Shown here: positions 24,704-36,564 of the stretch, piece by piece
How positions within the stretch are numbered: position 1 is the stretch's first letter
Layout of the letters: each line of letters opens with the position of its first letter
Origin: Brachynemurus nebulosus
Lineage: Eukaryota > Arthropoda > Insecta > Neuroptera > Myrmeleontidae
Length of the DNA: 64,000 nt
Direction of reading: 5' to 3'
NCBI GenBank assembly: GCA_035578155.1
Contig: JAPWDM010000005.1
Span: 27,133,608-27,197,607 of the forward strand
Notes under the pieces: generated by a model
The model's input: the letters and a program-made list of their open reading frames with translations, nothing else
The model's database searches: none
What the model was told of the DNA's origin: nothing
Program-made: the position numbers and the translations under genes

Positions 24704-25502
24704 TTGGTCCATAAATATTGATCGTCGTCGGCCTCTGATGATGTTTTGTTTGGTTTCGGATGCCGAAACCATGGGACTGAAAGTGTTAGTATTTTTTAAT
24801 AATCTTGGATACCACCTTAGTAAAATTAATGTTAATGATGAAAAAAAATTTTTTGTTTTCTGGCTGTCGTTTAAAAGTTGTTATGCTTCCCACCTTTGCG
24901 TCAAAAAAAGCGTCTACAGTCAACTTGCGCCCGCACCGCTATTGTGTTTTTTTAATTGAAAAAAAAAAAAATTGTGTATTTCAGATCACAAACAATGCAC
25001 TTTAAAAAGTTACGAAGAACAAAATTATACAATAAAACCTTCCTTTTGGGCATTTCTAAGTGATGTATAACACGTTAAACCGTAGTTTTATACGAGTAAG
25101 GCACACAGTACTTTTTTTTACCACATATTTTGAATAATTTCTACAACTCCTGTACTACTTTGTATAAAATTAATAAAATTAATTTATTCTGAATCTATAA
25201 TGCAAATTATATTAATTTTATGGTTAACTCTACATATATGGGTATCAATGTACCATTATACAGTAATGTCTAGTCTCTAGTATACGAATATATCCAAAAT
25301 AATATCCAATAACGTCTAGACTCATAGACAATGAATTAATATAATAGTTTATTTATATACCCAAATAGACTAATATAATGTATGCCATATAGCGATAGCG
25401 TGCCCCGTTATTTCTTCACATCTTTAGAAAATTCATTCAAGGTGGCTCAATAAATTCTATGAATACTTACAAAAAAGCAATTATTTTGTTTCGACTAATT
25501 AG
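24704..25502. other. Non-coding stretch
   Basis: I see no gene or defined element. The overlapping open frames at 24603-25005 begin inside the inverted-repeat island and show no recognisable domain. Confidence 0.5.
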
Positions 25503-26508
25503 GTAGAGGTAAGTGGGGTAAAGTGGGAAATGGTACTTTCCGGGTAAACTGTCAAAGTACAGATGTCATGCGCTACTGACATCTGTTAGTAATGACCACA
25601 AACTAATCTTTATGGTATACCCACACATGCATATGTATTCGTGTGTTCTTTGACACTTGTCAAAGTTTTGAAGCGAATCGTAAATTTCATTTTCCATCGT
25701 TTCAATATCGTTTTTTTCACTCGTTTTAGAGATAAAGAAATTGTAAGTACACTCAAAGTATTCTTTGTAGTCTTGATTTTGATAATGCATAAGCGTTTCG
25801 TGTAATTTATACATTGTAAGAAAAATAACGCTTACATTTTTGCAAAATGTGGTGTTGGGGTAAAGTGGGAAATGTCAAAAATCACTATTGAGGCGTCGTT
25901 TTGCATTCAAATGTTGTCGATTCATTGTTTATGTTTTAAAAGAGTGTTGTGAATGTATTTATGTCCCTCTAACCTCAAAATTTCGACTGCTTCTCGGTTT
26001 TTTCGGTTACCGGAATATAAAATATCGTACGCATAGCGTGAAAACAAGATTTTTTAACAATTCGCAAATCTAAATCAAGTTGCAAGAAGCAGTTGAAAAA
26101 CTTTTGGTGAATAAAGCTCGAAAATCAATTAAGTAATTTTTGCGTTTTTTTTTTCAGCAAAAATTGTCTTTTTTTTCTATATTTACTATGTATTCTGTAT
26201 TCTTTGAATCTTTTTTGCCTTGAAATATAGATATAATAACTTTGCTACAAGATTTGCGTTGAGTTTGTACAGTTTTTTAAAGTTTCCCACTTTACCCCAC
26301 GATTTTCAGTTTTGGCCATTTTGCACATGGTCGGTCAAAGCTCGGTAACTCAAAACAAAATCAATATTTTTAGTTGGTATCTTAGGCAAAAGATAGTTTA
26401 TTGAATTCTCTTTACTATAGAAATTTTAAACATGGAAAAATAATCACTTTTGTTCAATCAACGGAGCTCCAAAAAAAAAGTTTACCACTTTACTCCACTT
26501 ACCTCTAC
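25503..26508 (+). mobile_element. pogo-like element with GTAGAGGTAAGTGG ends
   Basis: The ends GTAGAGGTAAGTGGGGTAAA and (complement) GTAGAGGTAAGTGGAGTAAA are inverted repeats. The words GGGGTAAAGTGGGAAA or their inverse recur inside (25855-25875 and 26280-26300). A remnant of a helix-turn-helix transposase N-terminus lies at 26018-26136. The target duplication is not clear. Most of the transposase is deleted. Confidence 0.75.
26018..26136 (+). pseudogene. pogo-type transposase N-terminal HTH remnant
   Basis: One frame reads KYRTHSVKTRFFN, meets a TAA at 26071-26073, and continues IKLQEAVEKLLVNKARKSIK to a TAA at 26134-26136. The phrase LQEAVEKLL..KARKSIK resembles the psq/CENP-B-type helix-turn-helix that opens pogo-family transposases (a run such as LQ.AVE.V..G..S...AA). 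The DDE domain is absent, so this is a relic. The call rests on motif resemblance within a short stretch. The surrounding inverted-repeat element supports it. Confidence 0.5.
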
Positions 26509-26789
26509 TATTAAACGTAATGGTTTCTTAAAATATCAGTTATACTAAATATGCGAATAGGAAATTACGATAAATTAATAATTTTAAAAAAAATTTAAAA
26601 CATGCGAAAATAAAAATTAAAAATGTGCACTATGCAGATAAAGTGAAAGGACTGAACTGACTGATGGTGGTATTGTTTGATTTATTTCTTGTCTGTATGT
26701 ACAAGATGTTACAAAACAGTAACAACATAATATCGGCAAGCAAAATCCGAAAATACCGTTTTAAGAAAAGTGCATTTCAAAGTTTTGTA

Positions 26790-26932
26790 ACATAATACCT
26801 CGATATGTCATCTCAGTCAGTGTCAGAAACTTCAATAAAATGAATTTTAGCCATCCTAATCTCAGTATAATGCACTTCGTATAACGAATTTATTCAAATC
26901 TACTTGAGATTCGTTATACCGAAGTTCGACTG
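26790..26932. mobile_element. pogo/Tigger-like MITE remnant (CAGTCGAACTTCGGTATAAC)
   Basis: The right end read inward is CAGTCGAACTTCGGTATAAC, followed by TA outside. A worn left end CCTCGATATGTC lies at about 26800. A hairpin TTCGTATAACGAATT / GATTCGTTATACCGAA is centred near 26900. Confidence 0.55.
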
Positions 26933-29082
26933 TATACATAAACTTGTACAGTATCCGCCAAAAAGTTAGTTAGATATGGACAATTTTTTATCAGGTTTTT
27001 CAGAAAATATTATTCAGGCTAATAAAATTTAGTGCATGTTCGTGCTTAATGTAGTTGCTCTGAGATAGTCAGGTACAAAAGTATATCTCAGCAAAAAAAT
27101 TTTCTTTTATCAAAAATTAAATAATGTATTAATATTCTTCAGTTATTAGGTTAGTATACCACTTGCTTTTTTTAATTTCCGCGCGCTTATGTTGTAGCAA
27201 TTTAAAAGAATTGTTGAAAAAGCGTTGTAAAAACGTTGTAAAATGAGGTTTTTAAATTATATTTCAAAAACGGCGTGGTCAATAACTTTTATTTCTTATT
27301 AAATATGGTTTGTAATTTTGTATTAAATAACATATTAAATTTTTATCAAATTCCTTTGACATGTTTTCATTTTATTCAAAAAAAAGTAGAGTTTTCCCAT
27401 AAGAGCCCGTGTTAAAATTACAAAACTTTGAAATCGTTTTTCTCAAAATTGGGGTGATCAATTTTTTTTCGGTAAGGGCTCGTATTATTGGTATTGGATT
27501 AAATAAATATCTAGAGAAGTTTCGTTAAATTCCTTTGAAAAAATCGTTTTATCAACCAACTACCTTAAGTTAAAAACGTACTCGTAGAAATTAAAATAAA
27601 CTTAATTGTATACAGAATCGGTTTAAAAATGTGAAAATATGGTTCAAGAGTAATGTACCATGATAGGTAATTAGCTCCAAAAAAATAATTTTAGATTTTT
27701 TTCGATAGCCAGTCCTGAGTTCGAATGTACGTTTAGCGAACAAGAGAAAAACAGGTAGCAAACGTTGATATATTCAGTAAATATGTCTCTCTTCCTGGTA
27801 AGCGAAAACAGGCCAACTAAGGAATACAATTTATTCGTCAGGAAAAACAATTTCTCTACTTTAATACGCAACATATTACATTATGGACATTATTTGCGCA
27901 AGCACAACTTACATTTCACAATCTGTTTTGTACATAGTACTTGATCTAGATCATTCTGTACAAGTTATTTATTCTCAACTGATGATCTATAAAAGTAAAT
28001 GTCTCTATCTGATTAAATGCTTGGTTCGATGCTCTGTATTGTATTTGAAGGTAACTTAAAAGTCTCTCGATTGTATTTACCGCTTGCTTGCTTGCTTGCT
28101 TACTTGTTTGTTTGGTTGCTGTGTTGTGTTTGTTAGTTTGTGCAGATTGTAATCTGAGACCTCGCAAATCATTCTGACAATTATTGAGAAACTTTTTGGG
28201 GAACTTTCACAAAATACACAGCGCATGCAGTCAGACGGCAGCACCGCAATGAATGGCCTTCAGTAATTTATAACATTATACATACCTATATGTATATTAT
28301 GCACAGGTATTTTTATACGGTCCATTTCGTTGTATATACGGTTTATGCTGTCAATTTTATATAGGTACAATATAGACAAAAATATAAATTCTCAAGTTTG
28401 AAATCGTGAAACTTATAGAAAATTTGAAGGTAATCGTAAATTTTTGCACCGTTCTTTTAAATTTTAATCAAATTAAAAGTATGGAGCTAATAACAAAGAA
28501 AAAAAAAACGGAATTCAAAGTTTAAGTAAGTTGGATGGCTACGAAACAAAAATTTGTGAAAACCAGTTGAAATCAGTAATAGTATGTTATACACCAAGGG
28601 ACTAAAGTGTGAGTTTTAATGCCGAGTGTGAAGTTTGTTGCCAGAGAATAACATTTTGTTGTGTATTGTTGTGTAATATGAAATGTCGTTTTCCGACCAC
28701 TTCGTCTACCATGTTCAGATAAATATCGACACTTTCTTAAGCATTAGAGAAATATTTAAAAGAAATTCTTTAATTTTAAATAGTATTATTTATTATATTC
28801 TGAAATCATTTCCGCCATCAGTTGGAATAAAGTTTGGTCGTGTAATATGATTTTTCGTTTTCCGACTATTTGATTGACCATATGACCCCGCTATTTCTTT
28901 TTTTTTTTTGTCAGACAAAAAAAAATATGTCGTATTGTGGTCCGACCTTGGGACCTTTTTAGTCGAATTTTCTCCGAAAAATTAGACTTATACAGTCTAT
29001 ACGATAAGAGCTGCGAGAGGCGAGAGTAGGGGCGCTATCCGTTTTCGGACCCGTAGAACACGAATATGTAGAAAAAAAAATG

Positions 29083-29086
<4 letters not shown>
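26933..29086. other. Non-coding stretch
   Basis: AT-rich. Includes a short (TTGC/TTGT)n tandem at 28081-28117 and a second copy of the TACACCAAGGGACTAAAGTG block at about 28590. I see no supported gene. Confidence 0.5.

Positions 29087-29146
<60 letters not shown>
29087..29146. repeat. (TA)n microsatellite
   Basis: About 60 bp of uninterrupted TA. Confidence 0.95.
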
Positions 29147-29149
<3 letters not shown>

Positions 29150-29180
29150 CCCGCCACCTTTTAATTTGTGTAGGGCCCCC

Positions 29181-30055
29181 CTATGGAAGTTAAGAGATGA
29201 AATTTGGTAAATGGGGCTCATTTTCGAGGCACCTCATACTATCAAAGTGGGGTCAAATTTTGGGCAAATTTTTTTTCTGACCCGACCTTTAAGGGGGTGG
29301 TGGGGGGCGAAAAAGCAATAAAACTTTTCCAAACCGGTTTTAAATAATGTTTCGGTCAATTATCTACAACATATCCAAAATTCAGCTTCCTAGGATGATA
29401 TGGTGGGAGTAGAGGGGGGAAAAACGATTTTCGCTGGATCTAACAGGCCCCCAGCCCCCCAGAATTAACGTAGAGGGTTAAAATTTGGTGTGTTGATAAA
29501 GTTCGTACCTAGGTTGTGCTTTTTGGAGGTTTTAATATTTTACCCCCACCCCCCTCATTTTTAAGCTACAATTTCATGCATTTTCGACGTTTTCGAAGTT
29601 TGTACCACTCGCACAGGTCACCCGAATAAACCTAAAGGGCTGAAATTTTGTATTCGGATTGAGTTAGTATCAAGGGGGTGCCTTTTGGGGGTCTCGACTT
29701 TTAACCCCTACCTCCACCATTTTTATACCCAAAAGAACATGATTTTTCTTGTTTTTTAACAGTTTCGTTCGGGTCAAAATCTCCCCAAATAAACCTAGAG
29801 GGCTGAAATTTGGTGTACAGGTTAAGCTAGTAGCCAGACACTGTTTTCTGGAGGTTTCAACTTTTAACCCTTACCCCCACGATTTTTACGCCAATATTTC
29901 CTTAATTTTTTTGCTTGTTTTCTAACACGTCTAGAGACTCCATAAGGAAACCTAGAAGGCTGTAATTTTGTACGTGTATTCAGTTAGTATCCAGCTAGTA
30001 CCTTGTAGGGAGTCCGCATCACTTCTCCCCCCACTTCTCCCATTTTTACATCGGA
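29181..30055. repeat. Degenerate tandem array, period about 160 bp
   Basis: Successive units begin with AAACCTAGAGGGCTGAAATT or close variants at about 29463, 29625, 29789 and 29944. An earlier, more diverged unit begins near 29181. Each unit continues with GTGTRC...TTTTGGAGGTTT, then ACTTTTAACCCCTACCCCCA, then CATTTTTA. Spacing is about 155-164 bp. The strand asymmetry (C-runs on one strand) is marked. It is not a simple microsatellite and carries no transposon ends that I can see. Confidence 0.85.
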
Positions 30056-30880
30056 ATTGAATGATATTGTTAAATGTGTTTTAAAAGCATTATGTTTATT
30101 CTAAATACAAGTAGGCGAATAGTAATTTTAAAAAATTTAAAAAAAAGTGAACTTACTTTTTATGACAAATGAAATACATACATATTAAGTAATTTAAAAA
30201 TGTTATTAAAGTCACTGTTTATTTATAAATTAGGAATTTTGGATTTTTAGTATTTATAAAATAGAAATTTTGGATTTTTTTGGAAAGAAAAAATATCTTT
30301 ATAAAGGCCTTCCAGTTTACTATTTAAGGTCCTTTTTTAATTTTTAAAACTAAAACATAAAGGCAATTAGCGGCTAACATGGGCAGGAATGTCCTCGTAC
30401 GAATTGTGTTGGCTTTTTTTCTGCTACCTGTTTTCGGCACAAAATTGAAATTTACTGAGATACAGCCCTTAAATACTTAAAACCTTTTTTTAAAGCCTCG
30501 ATCAGCCGAACACTCATCACCAGTTTTGAAACCAACAAAATGACAATTCGGTTGTAGACTTTCAATCACATTTCGCTTGTAGACATTCAATACCGAAGAT
30601 GAAGGGGAAAATTCGACTACCGTGATGGGGCTCCGCTGCTCACGGCGTTTTTTTGTTCATCAATTGTATTTTTGAAAATAAATTTTTTGGATATTAATTG
30701 ATTTGAGCGTTACTTTATGGTATTCCATATTTGTTTATTATTTACAAATTTTTTGGAATTTTTCAAAATATCAGACGAATAAAAATAAAATCCAAGATTG
30801 TTATATTGCCCCCCACTGACTAGGGAAAAAGTTGGTCACCTTATTAAATACAGTCCTGCCAAATTTGACAAAATTTTTAA
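30056..30880. other. Non-coding stretch
   Basis: AT-rich. About 30695-30760 repeats the start of the Penelope-like fragment (TTGAGCGTTACTTTATGGTA). I see no supported gene. Confidence 0.5.
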
Positions 30881-31936
30881 AGGTCCTTTTAGACGGTCAT
30901 ATCAGTTCTCAGTTCAGTTTCAGTTTCCGTTCTCGTTTCATTTCAGTTCGGAAGAAGGTTTCTTTTTACACGGTCCGTTCAGTTCTCACTGTTCTCAGTC
31001 GTTTCAGTTCTTTGTATAATCTGAGTTACTCTAAAGAAAGTGTTTCGCTTTAAAAGTCTTCAACTTATGTTCTTATACTAGTTTAAAAGTGCTAATATAA
31101 TAACTCATGAATGAAGACTATTTCACTGCAATAGCGTTAGATTTGGTGCTGAAGAAACAGCGGAAGAAAAGAAGCTAGTGAAGTAAGATTTGGCTTCTTA
31201 AAAGAAATTCATTGTCGCATATAAATTTAACTCGACAATTCCCAAGCCGCGATCTATCGACAAAATATTCTTATTTTGCGCTAGTTTTTATCTTTAGGTA
31301 CTCAACATATAAAAAATAAATAATTGAAAAAAAAGTACCCATCAGTTTTTTTTTAAATGGCGTGTCAATTATAGGTCATACGGGCCGTTATTTGTAATAT
31401 GAACTGATAAAATGGTATGAAATTACCGGCAAAAAATCACTTTCATTATAAGCTTGATTCTTAAATAATAATTTGTTATAACAATATTAACAGTACCTAC
31501 TTTTTAGATATTTTTATAACAGCGAAAATATCACAAGATACACTCACGTGCAATAAAAGAGCAAATCGTTTGAAACAACAGAATTAATTTGACCGTTAAC
31601 ATAACTTCAGTGTTGCCAAATTAAAACCATGAATACTACTAAGTATTAACATTATAGTCATAACACATTTATTTTTAAAATTTGTTATATTGTCTGTAAA
31701 AAAAATCACAAATCACTGTCACCTAGAGGTGACACTGGGAATTCCCGAGTTAAGGAAGGAAGTTCGCATAAAACCATGTGATTGGTTGAATTATTTACGA
31801 ATGAATAAAGATACGTACCTCCTATTTCTTCCTGATTTTCATCGTTGCCGTCTATGGTATTAACACTTGTTACAGTCGGCTGTTGGTCACTGGCGAACGA
31901 AACGAGATCATAATACCATAGTGATGGTTTGTATAA

Positions 31937-32128
31937 AGTGCGATTAGCGAGAGTTTGCCTCTCGGGTATACTCGACTTTTTAGCCCTTTCCCTTAAAATT
32001 TATTCATGCACATGTGCAGTTAACTTTCAGCCGGCGCACACACTATAAACATGATAATGCGCCAAAATATGTAAGGAAGGGGTCAAAAATCGAGTATACC
32101 CGAGACGCAAACTTTCGCTAATCCTACT
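31937..32128. mobile_element. MITE nested in the Harbinger-like element
   Basis: The ends AGTGCGATTAGCGAGAGTTT and (complement) AGTAGGATTAGCGAAAGTTT are inverted repeats continuing through CTCGGGTATACTCGA. The insertion interrupts the 3' part of the MADF reading frame. Confidence 0.75.
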
Positions 32129-32392
32129 ATACTTCCTCAGTTCCTGCTCCACTTATTTCACTGTCCTTAACTTTCTTAAGTTCTTTGTTGCAAGTTGAGT
32201 GTAGGCTATTTATTTTAGATTTTACCATATCGATTTACCACCGTATTCTTTATAGTTCTTTAATAGAAGAGTGTAGGCAGCTTCCCTAATATTTACATTG
32301 TAGTAACGTACATCTGTCTTATTCCATGAGCACGGTAAGGTTTTATAAATTTTAATAAATTCGACAATAAAATCGTGATCCTGGTTGGACAT
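32127..32392 (-). pseudogene. MADF (Myb/SANT-like) DNA-binding domain remnant
   Basis: From the ATG at 32392 the minus strand encodes MSNQDHDFIVEFIKIYKTLP, then CSW, REAAYTLLLKNYKEYGG. The frame then stops. After a one-base shift it resumes as VKSKINSLHSTCNKELKKVK, SGAGTEEV, and a TAG at 32127-32129. The order FI..IY..LPC.W, REAAY..LL..Y and VK.KINSL...(C)NKELKKV is the MADF domain of arthropod regulators. Such domains are also found in the accessory ORF of PIF/Harbinger transposons. There it helps target transposase to the element ends. It is frameshifted and cut off by the MITE at 31937-32128, so it is non-functional. Confidence 0.85.
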
Positions 32393-32653
32393 AGCGACAG
32401 TTGCCTATATAAAATGTGCACTTTGTCAGATTTTCAAGAAAATTGACGTGAGTAAACGGACTGAGGCATGATGCACTTGTTTACACAAACGATTTCTAAG
32501 ATCTGAAACGAAACAAATAGGTCTATCCATCCATCTCAGTCTCCGTTTCAGTTCTCCTTTCCGATTTTGATTTTTATACGTAGGAAAAACTGACAGTTCG
32601 ACTGAAACTGAAACTGAACTGAGAACTGATATGACCGTCTAAAAGGCCCTTAA

Positions 32654-34634
32654 CGTAGAAATAAAAAAAAAAAAAACCATTTGGAAATTACAAAAATCAT
32701 ACTAGTAGGTACTAGCACTGAATAAAATCAAACTAGAAATCAACAGAAATTCTATTACCAAAAAACAGTTAACAAAAACTAAATATAATTCCAACAATTA
32801 CAAAATACAATACATACCTACTCAATTTATGATTTTTCAAAATATATGAACATACATATTTTCAAAACAATACCGTTCAAAAAAGAATTTAATGATTTAA
32901 TTAAAATTTAATAAATTATCAAATTTCTAAAATGAAATCCACTAAAAATAAGTATTTGTTAATAATTCAATTTATGTTCGTACAGCAACCAATTCTTGGA
33001 ATCATTTCAAACATGCATCAAGTTAATGATTCCATTGTAAAAATTTTAATGATTTTATTTAGAATGTTAATACATCTCCAATAGCACACTTTTTGTACAT
33101 AATGTATGTAGGAAAATACATCCTTCATTACATATATTAGGTTTGTTCCAACAAACATTAGATTTGCAATTGACAGTAGATATTTTAAATTCAATATCAT
33201 TCGAAGATCAAATCAAATTTAAATTAAGATATTTTAAAGATATGTGTGATCGATAACTTGCCGGCAAACCATACAAATATTAAAGTATGTGCCATTACGA
33301 TGTTTATTTTTGCGGTTAAAAATTTCTGGAAATTTTTCACTATGTATTTTGATCCACTAAATCTTTTGACATATGGAAATATACTACAAACTCTCTGCTA
33401 TTACATAATTAAATGGCGAATTTTTAATATATCGCACCTTTGGCGCAACACTGACGCAAATGCAATTCCATGAATTGTTGAACACGCTTTAAAATAAAGT
33501 AGCATAAAGTATTGATAATTATTAAACTCTGTAAGAAAAATTTCAAAAACCAATTCTAGTGAGTTCAGAATTACATTAAAATTCCGTACGGGACACGTAA
33601 TAAATTTGAAACATAACAATAATTGCACACACTCATTAACATGGAAATTAATTCCAATGGCCATTGGAACCACAGAGGACAGAGGTATTATTCGTATCTC
33701 TATATACTATTGAAACCAGTGTAACCACAAAGGATAGAAAATATCCCACCAATGTGCACTCAGTTTAGTGTGCACTCAGTTTAGTGAAGTAACCTACCTT
33801 GCGGACGTATATACATAATACTACACACGTATGTATGTGGTACGTATACCGTGTTAATACGACGGTGACAATATGACAACAACTGAAACACACTCGTCGA
33901 GTGCTACCGAATGAATAACTACTAAGTAGCCTACTGTGCCCAGAAATGCCCACGAGTGATTACAGAAAAGAAATAGTTGTATTCCTTCTAGTGTTCTATG
34001 ATTGGAACAAACCTTTTATCTTTATTGACGTTTTTTGTACTGATTTTTAAATCGCATGCAGCTCTTTACATTTTTAGTTTAATTTTACTAGGTATAGTTA
34101 ATTAATCAAAAAATATTTTAATATTTTGTATTTTTATCAAAAAAAAAACAAAGACGAGATGAATCAGAAATATTTAATTATTTACACAATGAGTCAAACT
34201 GATTGTAACATTATGAGACATTAACCAAAATTTAATAAAATTTCTTAATGAAAGACACACATTATGGATTTTCTTGAATGAAGTAGCAAAATATAAAAAT
34301 AAATAAAATAAAATGTTGTAAAAAAGTGTTAATTTTATAAGAAATTTTCTTCCGCTGATTCATTCGCAGTAAGTAATGTTAACTAATTATTTGTTTGTGA
34401 ATCACTTGGATTGATTATTTCATCAACCAAATACAAATAATGTGGTTAGCACTTAGCACATTAGGTTGCATACAATGGTGGATATAAATATCGAAACAGA
34501 TTTTAAATTCACATAATTAATTGTAGATAAATTAGGTACTTTGTGAAAATCCATAATAAATATGGTGAAAAAATTTTTAATTTGTTTACCTCTCTTCTGG
34601 GTTTTTCCCATTTCTTAACCAGCCCATTTATTGT

Positions 34635-34637
<3 letters not shown>
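32654..34637. other. Non-coding stretch
   Basis: AT-rich with no supported gene or element. GTGCACTCAGTTTA is directly duplicated at about 33752-33783. Confidence 0.5.

Positions 34638-34729
<92 letters not shown>
34638..34729. repeat. (TA)n microsatellite
   Basis: 92 bp of uninterrupted TA, the longest such tract in the window. Confidence 0.95.
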
Positions 34730-34730
<1 letters not shown>

Positions 34731-34732
34731 TG

Positions 34733-35122
34733 TGTGAGTTTTCCGAGAGTTGCCATTTTTATTACAAACAAACCGTTGATTTAATCGAAAAATTGTTCAA
34801 ATAAGAGTTGTAGATATTGACGAGGGCGACCGATTGCTACAGTCAGGAGCTTTATGCATTAATTAACAACGCATTTTAATTAACAACGCACTTTAATGCA
34901 TTAATTAACAACAAACATGAGCAAAAAAAAATTTTTTACCCAAGTTTAATTTTTTAATATCAGTTAGGCGGTAAAAATATGCATATGTACTTGAGGCTAC
35001 TTCAACCGATAGTGTTTTTCTTGATTACATTTCCATTACATCCAAGAAAAGAACCTTTTCCAGTACCATTTCTATCATAAAAATTTGGTTATAATAGAAA
35101 TGGCAACTCTCAAAAAACTCAC
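34733..35122. mobile_element. MITE with TGAGTTTTCCGAGAGTTGCC ends
   Basis: The ends TGAGTTTTCCGAGAGTTGCC and (complement) TGAGTTTTTTGAGAGTTGCC are followed on both sides by ATTT.TATTA. ATTAACAACGCA is repeated inside near 34860-34890. The left end abuts the (TA)n tract, so a target duplication cannot be read. Confidence 0.75.
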
Positions 35123-35538
35123 ATATTTGCAGGGCAGTCACATAGGCAGATAGGTACTTACCAAGGTTTATATAATTATATGTTATGAGGTTCGCCAATC
35201 AAACGAAAAGTACATTTGATTGTGGACTGCAGTATAGGTCCGAAATATTTTTGTTTTTATTATGTTATTAGTGTTGGAAGTGAACAAAAATATTTAAATT
35301 AATGATAATATAAAATACCCAAGTCAAGTTTTCAGAAAAGAGAATAAAACATGATTAATAAAATTTTTTCAATTAAATATAGATAAAATAAGTATTTGAA
35401 ATATATTTATTACGGTTTGTCAGAAAAATAGGTACAAATATATTCGATAATGTTACACATGCATGTGTATATTCATTGTCTGTATGTCATAGAATTCGAG
35501 AATTATGAAACATTAATGAAAAACTCTGTCTTACTTTG

Positions 35539-35676
35539 TTAATTACGGATTAATTTGGGTGTTTCCAATGTTTTTAATTCTACATCCTTTTTAGGAAATC
35601 GAAAATAGCTAACGTCTTTATTTAATGTCTTATACCGTGAATTTCTACAATCTGGCATAGAATACCGTATACCAGG
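35539..35676 (-). pseudogene. THAP zinc-finger fragment
   Basis: The minus strand from the ATG at 35676 encodes MPGIRYSMPDCRNSRYKTLN, then KDVSYFRFPKK and ELKTL. MPG...(C).VP.C.N......VS.F.FPK matches the start of a THAP C2CH finger, a DNA-binding domain used by P-element-type transposases and by many animal regulators. The first metal-binding cysteine appears as Ser/Tyr, and the downstream W, C..H and AVPTIF-like part is missing before the stop, so the finger cannot fold normally. It is probably a relic of a P-like or other THAP transposon. No terminal repeats were found around it. Confidence 0.6.
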
Positions 35677-36561
35677 CATGACTATAAAAATACATAAGCA
35701 AATTTTAGATGCCGGCCCTGAAATAACGATTTTCAAAGCAGCTATTAATGAAATTAGTTAAAATAACTAAATAATTTATATTTGACACAAAATAACTAAC
35801 AAAATGTGAAAAATTAGTAATTATATTAAACTGAATATTATATTATAAGTAACTAATAAATAATTATTCAGAAATAATACTTTAAAATTTAAAAATAACA
35901 GTTCACATACTAATAGTGTTGGAGATCAAGTGATGATCAGTTGACGCTATATAAACAGCTGACTGCAGTCCAGAAATAATACATTGGTACATAGGCAATT
36001 GGTGTACCCCATAAACATATATATATATATATAAACCTTGGGTAGTTACTGACTAGGCTATGCTCCATATTGCTTTCCTAAAACGTTCGCCATTTTCTTA
36101 TCATTCGGGTACTTTCTCTCACTCTCTTTTTACAGACCAGTCTCAGTAATTTCCTTTCATATGTATCCCACAAAAAAACTTTTTGTGGCCCTGATTTTCA
36201 TTCTGCGACAATGTCGCGCTGCACCGTCGCGTCACTTGATATTCTGCTTTGAGAGACGCATTAATAATATTTCAATAAAAAGTGTCATCATTTCAACATC
36301 GCCAACTGTCTACATATCATTTTACCGGTAAACAGGTAAGCAATTCTAATCAGTGATTTGTGTATGCAGGTATGTTTGTTGATTATATGTATTTTAATAG
36401 AAGAGAACAGTTAGATTACATACATACATAATTATTTTAATATAGAATTTATTGTACGTATGTACTTCAAAATGCCTGCTTAATTGTACTTGAAGGTCGC
36501 TAATAGTTTGTTTGTGACAGGAAACATAATTAGCTTCTACTTAAAACTCTATACTATAGTG
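35677..36561. other. Non-coding stretch
   Basis: AT-rich. I see no supported gene or element. Confidence 0.5.
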
Positions 36562-36564
36562 TTA

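Larger units (their letters stand above)
30881..32650 (-). mobile_element. PIF/Harbinger-like element with broken MADF gene
   Basis: Long terminal inverted repeats of about 47 bp start AGGTCCTTTTAGACGGTCAT (left) and AGGGCCTTTTAGACGGTCAT (right, complement). They continue into CAGTTCTCAGTTCAGTTTC. The flanks are TAA at 30878-30880 and 32651-32653, a TWA-type 3-bp duplication as in PIF/Harbinger. A MADF-domain remnant (32127-32392) fits, because these elements carry a second, DNA-binding ORF. No DDE nuclease remains. A smaller MITE is nested at 31937-32128. Confidence 0.82.

Noticed and set aside
25566..25814. 82-codon minus-strand frame MYKLHETLMHYQNQ... inside the pogo-like element
   Set aside because: No known domain, opposite strand to the HTH relic, and within an inverted-repeat element; could be random.
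34543..34737. Open frames rich in IYIYIY at 1261, 28997 and 34543
   Set aside because: Products of (TA)n microsatellites.
36001..36360. Possible host exon near 36100-36240 (less AT-rich)
   Set aside because: No open frame with consensus splice sites and no recognisable protein motif.
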